26,612 bases of DNA from DATCYX01 sp037444705 (GTDB lineage: Bacteria; Chloroflexota; Anaerolineae; Anaerolineales; UBA4823), in contig JBBILY010000018.1 in assembly GCA_037444705.1 (NCBI GenBank), forward strand, positions 1 to 26,612, given 5' to 3'. How positions within the stretch are numbered: position 1 is the stretch's first letter; the number at the start of each line of letters is the position of its first letter. Both the position numbers and the translations under genes were made by a program. Below, one piece after another: positions 15,266 through 21,428 of the stretch. The notes beneath the pieces are model-generated. The model saw nothing but the letters and a program-made list of their open reading frames with translations. It was not told the origin of the DNA and did not search any database.

Positions 15266-17743
15266 TCAATCCAGATACACCAAAAGATCGCTACGGCCGC
15301 GCAATTCCCGAATTGAGCGCATATTTAAGGCTTGCAGGATGCCCGCCAGTTGCCATAGCCAGGCTGTGTACAGGTTAACAATTTGCTGGAAGCCCACATC
15401 GGCGTCAATCTTTTTAGCGTGTTCTGGGTCGGTGGTGGTGATGCCGAAGGGGCAGCCCAACCCTTTTTCGCATTGGGCGATGCGTATACAGCCTAGCGCC
15501 ACCAGTTCGGCTGTGCCCAGAATGCAACCATCTGCCCCCAGGGCGATGGCTTTGGCCACATCCCAGGCGGTGCGGATGCCCCCAGAAGCCATCAGGGTAA
15601 TCTGATCACGAATGCCCTCGTCAACCAGAAAGCGATGCACCTTAGGGATGGCGTATTCGATCGGCATGGCAATGTTCTTCTTGGCAATCTCTGGTGCAGC
15701 CCCAGTGCCGCCATAAGCGCCATCCAGGTGGACAATATGGGCGCCGGCGTAAAAAGAACCCACCGCCACCATATCCACATCGGTGGGTGTGGATACTTTG
15801 ACGCTGATCAGGGCGCGTGGGTTGACCTGCTTGAGCCAATCCACGTGTTTTTTGTGGTCTTCTACAGAGTACACACTGTGGAAGGGGAAGGGCGAGAAGA
15901 GAGAAGTGCCCTCCACCGCCTCGCGCAGCCGGGCTACGCTGTCAGTATTTTTATTGCCCAAGAGGTGTCCACCCAGGCCGGGTTTAGCGCCCTGGGCATA
16001 TTTAATTTCGATCAGCGGCGCGCGCTGAAGGGTGGCTTCGCTGACCCCAAACAGGCCTGTGGCTACCTGGGTGATGATGTGATCGGCATAGGGGATCAGT
16101 TCTTCGGGGTAGCCGCCCTCGCCGGTAGAGGTGAGGGTGCCCAGTTTCTGGGCCGCTCGCGCCCGCGCCAGCATCACCGGCAGCCCCACGCTGCCATAGG
16201 ACATGCCGGCCCCATACCAGGGTAGAGGCAAGTTCAAAGCGGGTCGCCCATCCTGGCGCCGATTGAGGGGCAAAGTAAAGTCGAAGTTCGTCGGGTCGGC
16301 GGCAACCACCTCATGCCCCTCACCTTCCAGTTCGAAGTAGAACGCCAGGCGGTCGAAGCCTCCGTCGGAGGCGCCAATGCGATATTCGACTTCGCCGCTG
16401 GGAGGCCGTCCGCTGCGCGCTTGGTGCTGCGTAGCCAGCAGCAAAGCCAGCGGCCAGCGAAAATCGCCCTCACCCCCCTGAGGCTGAGGCAGGCGGGGAT
16501 AGCGACTGAGCGGAGCACTTCCACCTAGAATCTTGCGGAACGCCTGCTCTTCGTTCTTGTGCCAGATAGTCCGCCCCACCTCGCCACGCAGGCGCCTTAC
16601 CTCGCGCATGCCCATGGCTCCCAGGGCTTCTAATAACTGGTCGCGCCAGGCGTTCATCAGGTTGACCAGGCGTTGCGCCCCCCATTGCGGCTCAATTTCT
16701 TCCTGTTCCACCGCGCAGCGACCGCGATCTGCCCAGAGGGAACAGCCCCAGGCAATCTGCAATACGAAGTCAATTGCCACCAGGTCGGCCCCACAGGCGA
16801 TGGCCTTAGCCACGTGCTCAGCCGCGGCAATGCCTCCACTGACTATCAAGGTCAAGCGGTCGCGCAGGGCATGCTTTATCAGGGTAGTGTGCACTTCGTG
16901 CAGGGCTTCGGGCAGATGGCGGCCATCCTGGCCCAGTCCGACATCATCAGCAAAGAGATGGATAACCGCTAATCCAGCTTGCGCCAAGGCCAGAGCCTGG
17001 TCAGCAGCCTGAGAAGAGAGCGGCATCCGCGCCGCGATCACCGCCTGCGGCCAGCGGGCGCGCAGGTGGGGGTATAGCACCTCGACACCCTCGCCCTCTT
17101 CGATTTCCACATAACGCGGCTGCCATTCCAGGGGAAAGGTCTCCAAATCATGGGTTGTGAGACGAGGCGCCAGCCAGGATGACCAGGGCGCCAGGTCGTG
17201 ATCGTAGTCTTGAGGCAGGAAAATCGCCAGCGTCTCCAGGCGAGCGGCTGCCTGAGCCAGAGCATTTAGCCCTCCCCGCCCGGGCAGAGGCGTGGGGAGA
17301 GGGTTGAAAATGATCGGGATTGGTAAGCCCACATATGGGGGTAACTTCGTGCAGAGACGGCCCGCAGGATCAAATTCCAGAGCAGTGACACCACCTCCCA
17401 GGTCCACCTGGGTGGAGATATATTCCCGCCCATGGATGCCATCGCGGGTGGGGCGCACGATTTCGCTCATGTCCAGCCAGATGCCATCGAAGCCTGGCCC
17501 GGCAAATTTACCTCCATAGCCTGCGCCTGAGATGGGGGTGCGCCCGCTCTCAGCCATGTACCAGGTTTGGGTGACGATCTCGGCTGTCCAGTAATCGTCG
17601 CCGCGTTGGGCGCTGCCCAGGAAGACCTGGTGGCCGTATTTAACATAGTTTCCCCCCTCTTCGATATAGAAGGTGGCCGGATAGCCCCCCGCAGGTGGAG
17701 GTGCGTTTTGGATGGCAATGTGATAGCGAGAATGAGGCGGCAT
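15266..17743 (-). CDS. Glutamate-synthase FMN-domain protein with an internal degenerate barrel repeat
   Basis: The 825-residue protein carries the glutamate synthase FMN/iron-sulfur domain, which reduces 2-oxoglutarate plus ammonia to glutamate. In the C-terminal half are GAGMSYGSVG (about 510-520), TGEGG, IKYAQGAKPGLGGHL, HLDGAYGGTGAAP and SGGIRTAWDVAKAIALGAD (from 720). Cysteines 752, 758 and 764 are likely ligands of the [3Fe-4S] cluster, with one more residue between the last two than the classical C-x5-C-x4-C. The N-terminal half (about 250-390) repeats the barrel end: SGGIAAAEHVAKAIACGAD and a matching ALGAMGMREVRRLRGE helix, but with only two cysteines. It may be the counterpart of the GltB central domain, described as a rudimentary FMN barrel. 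It is the first gene of the operon, behind a structured leader. Confidence 0.88.
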   Translation of the reverse strand: MPPHSRYHIAIQNAPPPAGGYPATFYIEEGGNYVKYGHQVFLGSAQRGDDYWTAEIVTQTWYMAESGRTPISGAGYGGKFAGPGFDGIWLDMSEIVRPTRDGIHGREYISTQVDLGGGVTALEFDPAGRLCTKLPPYVGLPIPIIFNPLPTPLPGRGGLNALAQAAARLETLAIFLPQDYDHDLAPWSSWLAPRLTTHDLETFPLEWQPRYVEIEEGEGVEVLYPHLRARWPQAVIAARMPLSSQAADQALALAQAGLAVIHLFADDVGLGQDGRHLPEALHEVHTTLIKHALRDRLTLIVSGGIAAAEHVAKAIACGADLVAIDFVLQIAWGCSLWADRGRCAVEQEEIEPQWGAQRLVNLMNAWRDQLLEALGAMGMREVRRLRGEVGRTIWHKNEEQAFRKILGGSAPLSRYPRLPQPQGGEGDFRWPLALLLATQHQARSGRPPSGEVEYRIGASDGGFDRLAFYFELEGEGHEVVAADPTNFDFTLPLNRRQDGRPALNLPLPWYGAGMSYGSVGLPVMLARARAAQKLGTLTSTGEGGYPEELIPYADHIITQVATGLFGVSEATLQRAPLIEIKYAQGAKPGLGGHLLGNKNTDSVARLREAVEGTSLFSPFPFHSVYSVEDHKKHVDWLKQVNPRALISVKVSTPTDVDMVAVGSFYAGAHIVHLDGAYGGTGAAPEIAKKNIAMPIEYAIPKVHRFLVDEGIRDQITLMASGGIRTAWDVAKAIALGADGCILGTAELVALGCIRIAQCEKGLGCPFGITTTDPEHAKKIDADVGFQQIVNLYTAWLWQLAGILQALNMRSIRELRGRSDLLVYLD

Positions 17744-17780
17744 ACTTTTAATCCTGAGGTAAAGGTTTACGCATAAAGTT

Positions 17781-17824
17781 CAGGAGATAAGGGTTTGCCG
17801 TCGCGCGCCTTTCCCTATCTCCTG
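17781..17824. other. Hairpin in the leader of the glutamate synthase operon
   Basis: CAGGAGATAAGGG (17781-17793) pairs with CCCTATCTCCTG (17813-17824) over 12 pairs with one bulged A and a 19-base loop. It lies about 40 bases upstream of the operon's start codon. Read on the minus strand it is followed by AACTTTATG, so it is not a clear terminator. Confidence 0.5.
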
Positions 17825-17834
17825 AGGCGAACTT

Positions 17835-17861
17835 AAACACAAAGGCACGCGCGGGCGTGCC
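17835..17861 (-). terminator. Terminator-like hairpin between the candidate ribozyme and the glutamate synthase operon
   Basis: Read on the minus strand, GGCACGC pairs with GCGTGCC (plus coordinates 17855-17861 and 17844-17850) around a four-base loop, followed by TTTGTGTTT. The seven-pair GC stem plus U-rich tail resembles an intrinsic terminator or attenuator. It sits about 75 bases downstream of the candidate ribozyme and 90 upstream of the ATG. Confidence 0.45.
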
Positions 17862-17935
17862 CAGGATGGTGATGAATACACTTTGGGAGGGCCGCCCCTC
17901 CAAACACAACCCCTGATGATGGCATCACCCGGGGG

Positions 17936-18152
17936 CCACTGCGAGGCATTCTGTCGGCGGGTTACCCACGCCGCTTTGTTACCTCGCTCACTGGAGGGGC
18001 AAACACGGGATATGGCGATCCCGGGAGGCTTCCGCTGATCTCTCGATTTTCGCCAGGATGGACGGCCTGCCCATCCCGCTTAACCTCACCTCGCGGCGAG
18101 GAACCTCCACCTCGTCACCCTTTGGTTAAACTCTCCCAAAGGGCCATGCGCT
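17936..18152 (-). ncRNA. glmS-ribozyme-like leader RNA upstream of the glutamate synthase operon
   Basis: Read on the minus strand, the landmarks of the glmS self-cleaving ribozyme appear in order. A/GCGC is the predicted cleavage site between 18152 and 18151. P1 is CCCUUUGG/CCAAAGGG (18143-18136 with 18125-18118), closed by a G-U pair as in the known family, and GACGAGG (18116-18110) follows. P2 forms from GGAGG (18108-18104) with CCUCC (18028-18024), inside GCGGAAGCCUCCCGG (18035-18021), which differs from my memory of the Bacillus subtilis ribozyme by one base. P3 is CGGGAU/AUCCCG (18023-18018 with 18011-18006). P4 is GCGAGG/CCUCGC (17987-17982 with 17946-17941), with an A-rich internal loop and an inner stem. 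A 54-nt insertion (18101-18048) with two hairpins interrupts P2. The family assignment is by eye and the location is unusual: the downstream gene is glutamate synthase, not glmS. Confidence 0.55.
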
Positions 18153-18194
18153 CTCGTTGCCCATATTCAGTTGAAACCTAACGAATTGCGTCTG

Positions 18195-18223
18195 ATTTTA
18201 CCTGCGGAGAGGTGAAAAGTCAA
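18195..18223 (-). promoter_or_regulatory. SigA-type promoter of the glutamate synthase operon
   Basis: On the minus strand, TTGACT (18218-18223) and TAAAAT (18195-18200) are separated by exactly 17 bases, with GG before the -10. Transcription should begin near 18188, about 36 bases before the predicted ribozyme cleavage site, giving a leader of about 445 bases. Confidence 0.65.
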
Positions 18224-18314
18224 GCAAATTTTCGAGAGCGGGTAGCGTTAGGGGTTGTATGGCTCAGCGTCTCTAGGTGAGTGCGAGGTCATGGAGTTGG
18301 TAGGTGTTGTTGGG

Positions 18315-18343
18315 TTCACAGGGCTGTTTTACTTTGATAAAAT
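18315..18343 (+). promoter_or_regulatory. SigA-type promoter of the MacB-like permease gene
   Basis: TTCACA (18315-18320) and TAAAAT (18338-18343) are 17 bases apart. Transcription would start near 18350, about 29 bases before the ATG at 18379. The -10 region lies inside the palindrome at 18332-18356. Confidence 0.6.
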
Positions 18344-18356
18344 CGAATTATCAAAG
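18332..18356. promoter_or_regulatory. Candidate operator: perfect 9-bp inverted repeat over the -10 region
   Basis: CTTTGATAA (18332-18340) and TTATCAAAG (18348-18356) are exact reverse complements with a seven-base spacer. The repeat covers the -10 hexamer and the predicted start site, the expected position for a repressor. The bound protein is unknown. Confidence 0.45.
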
Positions 18357-18378
18357 CGAGGTTTACGAGGATAAGGCC

Positions 18379-19605
18379 ATGAATCTGATTCAGTCTTTTA
18401 TCGAGGCCCTGGAAAGCCTCTCGGCTAATAAGTTACGTTCTGGGTTGACTATTCTAGGCATCGTGATCGGCGTGGCGGCGGTTATCGCCATGATCTCGGT
18501 TGGTCGAGGTGCCGAAAACACCATCACGGGTTCGATTCAGGGCATTGGCACCAATCTGCTGTTTGTCTTCCGCGGCGGAACGGAAGAGGTGCGCAACCCC
18601 AAGCCTATTACTCTGGGCGACGCTGATGCGATTGCTGACCCTTTCCAGGCGCCTTCGGTGGCAGCGGTGGCGCCCATTTTGCAGGGCAGTGGAAAGGTCA
18701 CCTATGGCGGTGAGAGCCACGTGACGACGATTGTGGGGATTACCCCGGCTTACGGCCCGGTGCGCAACAGCCGGGTGAGGGAAGGGGAATACATTCGCGA
18801 GGAGCATCTCTTAGGTCAGGCTTCGGTGGTATTGCTGGGCACAGAGGTGGCTGAGAAGTTATTTGGGCGCAGCGAAGGGTTGGTGGGCGAAACCGTGCGC
18901 ATCGAAGGTCAACCGTTCCGGGTGATTGGCGTGCTGGAATCGAAGGGCGGTTCGGCCTTCTCCAACGAGGATGACCGTGTGCTGGTGCCCTTCACCACGG
19001 CTCAGGTGCGTCTGCTGCGCCGCGCCACCCGCGATCGAGTGGACTTGCTGATGGTGCAGGCGGTCAGCGCCCAGGCTGTGCCCCAGGCGGCGGAGGAGAT
19101 TGCCCAAATCCTGCGCGCCCGCCATCGCACCGAGATCGGCGCTGATGACTTCACCATCCTCACTCAACAAGATTTCCTCAACACCGCCCAGACGATCACC
19201 AGTGTGTTGACCATTTTCCTGGGTGGAATCGCCGCGATCTCGTTGTTGGTAGGCGGGATCGGCATCATGAACATCATGCTGGTCTCGGTCACCGAGCGCA
19301 CGCGCGAGATCGGCCTGCGCAAAGCCCTGGGAGCGCGCAAAGCGGATATCATGATCCAATTCCTGAGCGAGTCCTCAGCGTTAAGCCTGACTGGGGGGCT
19401 GATCGGCATTGCCCTGGGCTATGCGATCTCATTTATCGTCGGGCGCATCGCTGCTGCCAACAATGCCGATATTACCCCTGCCATCGGTTTGGATACTATC
19501 CTGTTAGCCACCCTGTTCTCAACCGCCGTTGGGCTGTTTTTCGGGCTGTATCCAGCCAACCGTGCCGCCAATTTGGAGCCAGTGGAAGCCCTGCGTTATG
19601 AGTGA
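18379..19605 (+). CDS. MacB/FtsX-family ABC transporter permease
   Basis: This 408-residue membrane protein belongs to the MacB-type permease family. It has an N-terminal helix (LRSGLTILGIVIGVAAVIAMISVG, about 19-42), a large extracytoplasmic MacB_PCD domain, and three C-terminal helices. These include GGIGIMNIMLVSVTERTREIGLRKALGA and end in GLYPANRAANLEPVEALRYE, all characteristic. The frame is open to an upstream ATG at 18304, but that precedes the promoter and the conserved family start. ATG at 18379 has GAGG at 18367-18370. Unlike MacB itself it has no fused ATPase, and no LolD-like ATPase or MacA-like adaptor gene lies next to it. It may therefore partner with proteins encoded elsewhere, in efflux or lipoprotein/envelope functions. 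Its 3' end overlaps the convergent aminotransferase gene by ten bases. Confidence 0.9.
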   Translation: MNLIQSFIEALESLSANKLRSGLTILGIVIGVAAVIAMISVGRGAENTITGSIQGIGTNLLFVFRGGTEEVRNPKPITLGDADAIADPFQAPSVAAVAPILQGSGKVTYGGESHVTTIVGITPAYGPVRNSRVREGEYIREEHLLGQASVVLLGTEVAEKLFGRSEGLVGETVRIEGQPFRVIGVLESKGGSAFSNEDDRVLVPFTTAQVRLLRRATRDRVDLLMVQAVSAQAVPQAAEEIAQILRARHRTEIGADDFTILTQQDFLNTAQTITSVLTIFLGGIAAISLLVGGIGIMNIMLVSVTERTREIGLRKALGARKADIMIQFLSESSALSLTGGLIGIALGYAISFIVGRIAAANNADITPAIGLDTILLATLFSTAVGLFFGLYPANRAANLEPVEALRYE

Positions 19606-20792
19606 GCCTCAGATGGAGCGCGTTGGGGCAGGCTCTCCAGAGCTAGGCGCATCCTGTCCAATGCTTCGATCAGTAAAGGTCGCGGGCAGCCAAAATTGAG
19701 GCGTACGAAACCCTCGCCCCCATGCCCGAAGACCTTCCCATCCACCAGCGCCACGCGCGCCTGGCGCAGGAAAAACTCATATGGATTGTCAGGGATGGTA
19801 GCTGCTCTACAGTCCAACCAGGCCAGGTAAGTGGCCTGAGGTTTGGCCATGTGCACACCTGGCAATTGGGTGCTGACATACTCATAGAGAAAGTCGCGAA
19901 TCTTCTCCAAATAAACCAGCAACTGCTCCAGCCATTCCTGCCCATAGCGATAAGCCGCCTCGGCGGCTGTCAAACCCATCAGGTTGAGCCCGCTCATCAG
20001 GCCGCGCGCAGCCCCGAGGTAGCGTTGCCTCAAATCAGGGTTGGGGATGATGGCGAAAGAGAATCTCAGCCCAGCCAGATTAAATGTCTTGCTGGGCGAC
20101 ATCAGGGTAATGGTGTTGGCGGCGATCTCGGCGTCGAGCGAGGCAATAGGGATATGGCGCTGACCCGTGTACAGCAATTCGCAATGGATTTCGTCGGAGC
20201 AGATCACGACCCTGTGGCGCAGACAGGTGAGCGCCATACGTTCCAATTCGGCGGCGTTATAGGTCTTTCCGATGGGATTATGGGGGTTGCAGAGCAAGAA
20301 TAACCCAATGGGTTGCTCGAAGGCAGCCTGAAAAACCTCCCAATCCACCTCGTAGGTGCCATCCGCCTTGCGCACGAGTTCTGCCTCTACCCCGCGGACT
20401 GCGCTGGTCGCCGCGGCTTTCAAGATCGGCTCGTAAACCGGGGGCTGCACCAGCACGGCTTTGCGCTTGGAGGCGAAAGCCAGGCAGGCCAGATGGAAGG
20501 CTGGGATTACCCCGGATTGGAAAACAATGGCTTCGGGGGAGACCTGCCAGCGATAGCGCTCCCATAGTCGTTCCACAAGTAATTGACGCAATTGCGACCA
20601 ATCACCACTACCTCCTGGGGGATAACCGAAGACCCCGTGCTCGACTCGCTGCCGCAGTGCCTGAATCACAGGCTGCGGGGAGGGGAAATCCATATCGGCG
20701 ATCCAGAGCGGCAACACATCCGCCTCGTAGCGCCGCCATTTAAGGCTTTCGCTGGCGCGGCGATCGGGTAGCGTGTCAAAATCGTAGATCAT
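19596..20792 (-). CDS. PLP-dependent C-S lyase/aminotransferase, PatB/MalY family
   Basis: This fold-type I PLP enzyme most likely cleaves cystathionine or cysteine-type C-S bonds (cystathionine beta-lyase activity). The start MIYDFDTLPDRRASESLKWRRY and the LPLWIADMDFPSP motif are diagnostic for PatB/MalY. The other landmarks are NPHNPIG at 169-175, SDEIHCEL near 199-206, the PLP lysine K235 in SPSKTFNLAG, and a C-terminal FVRLNFGCPRPLL with the carboxylate-binding Arg. The length of 398 is usual. GGAG lies upstream of the ATG on the minus strand. It follows cutA by 36 bases and probably shares its transcript. MalY-like members can also act as regulators, so the physiological role is not certain. 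Confidence 0.92.
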   Translation of the reverse strand: MIYDFDTLPDRRASESLKWRRYEADVLPLWIADMDFPSPQPVIQALRQRVEHGVFGYPPGGSGDWSQLRQLLVERLWERYRWQVSPEAIVFQSGVIPAFHLACLAFASKRKAVLVQPPVYEPILKAAATSAVRGVEAELVRKADGTYEVDWEVFQAAFEQPIGLFLLCNPHNPIGKTYNAAELERMALTCLRHRVVICSDEIHCELLYTGQRHIPIASLDAEIAANTITLMSPSKTFNLAGLRFSFAIIPNPDLRQRYLGAARGLMSGLNLMGLTAAEAAYRYGQEWLEQLLVYLEKIRDFLYEYVSTQLPGVHMAKPQATYLAWLDCRAATIPDNPYEFFLRQARVALVDGKVFGHGGEGFVRLNFGCPRPLLIEALDRMRLALESLPQRAPSEAHS

Positions 20793-20828
20793 AGGGCTGG
20801 TCTCCGGCGAGGCTGGTTATGGTTGGGG

Positions 20829-21161
20829 CTAGGGCTCGCTTCGGGTCTCTTTGTCAATCCAGTGCAAATAATCCTCGGAGCCTTGAGCAATGGGCAGGGC
20901 GATGATCTCTGGCACCTGATACGAGTGCAGGGCCTTCACCGCTGGGATCAGTTGGTTTTCGATTAATTCAGCGCGGGTCTTGATCACCAAGAGCACTTCT
21001 TCATCGGCTTGAATTTGCCCTTGCCACCAGTAATACGACCGCACTCCTGGGATCAGATTGACACACGCGGCCAACCTTTGCTGGAGCAGATGCTGAGCAA
21101 TGCGCTGGCCCTCCTCTGCAGAGGGAGCAGTGACGTAAATGACCGCATAAGGGCTGTCCAT
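20829..21161 (-). CDS. cutA: Divalent-cation tolerance protein CutA
   Basis: CutA is a small trimeric ferredoxin-like-fold protein linked to copper tolerance; its molecular role is not settled. The 110-residue protein shows the family landmarks: VIYVTAPSAEEGQRIAQHLLQQRLAACVNL, then SYYWWQGQIQADEEVLLVIKT and HSYQVPEIIALPI. I chose the ATG at 21161 because AGGAG sits ideally upstream (TTTTAGGAGAAACC) and the family start follows at once. The frame remains open to 21203 but that extension is not conserved-looking. It is the first gene of a likely cutA-patB transcript. Confidence 0.95.
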   Translation of the reverse strand: MDSPYAVIYVTAPSAEEGQRIAQHLLQQRLAACVNLIPGVRSYYWWQGQIQADEEVLLVIKTRAELIENQLIPAVKALHSYQVPEIIALPIAQGSEDYLHWIDKETRSEP

Positions 21162-21278
21162 GGTTTCTCCTAAAATCCCTGCCGCTTTGGTTGGGCAGGT
21201 CAATCGAAAAAGGCTATCCTACCCTTTTCGTCTTAGTCTTTTCAGGGGGCTTGTGCCTCTCAACGGATGGATAGTCAG

Positions 21279-21308
21279 ATTTTAGATTTCATCCCATGGG
21301 TTCGTCAA
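21279..21308 (-). promoter_or_regulatory. SigA-type promoter for cutA and the PatB-like gene
   Basis: On the minus strand, TTGACG (21303-21308) and TAAAAT (21279-21284) are 18 bases apart. Transcription would start near 21272, giving a leader of about 110 bases to the cutA start. Confidence 0.5.
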
Positions 21309-21428
21309 GGGATTAAAATGCACCTTCACTCCTAGTCACCTTATACCAGAGATAGAGCGGATACACTTCCCCGGGGCGGTGTTAAAATTTAATCGCCCTC
21401 CTGAAAGCGAGGCGTTGGAGGCCAGGGA

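Noticed and set aside
17741..17775. Eight-codon leader peptide directly before the FMN-domain gene on the minus strand
   Set aside because: It has no ribosome-binding site and no telling amino-acid content, so it is most likely chance.
17930..18000. Cobalamin riboswitch suggested by GCCACTG on the plus strand
   Set aside because: None of the other B12-box elements is present, and the gene-side geometry is wrong for a plus-strand riboswitch.
17800..18200. RNase P RNA, tmRNA or SRP RNA in the structured region
   Set aside because: The conserved GAGGAAAGUCC-type and other core motifs of these RNAs were not found on either strand.
18304..18378. Upstream ATG start for the MacB-like gene
   Set aside because: It lies upstream of the best promoter, and the extra residues do not resemble the family N-terminus.
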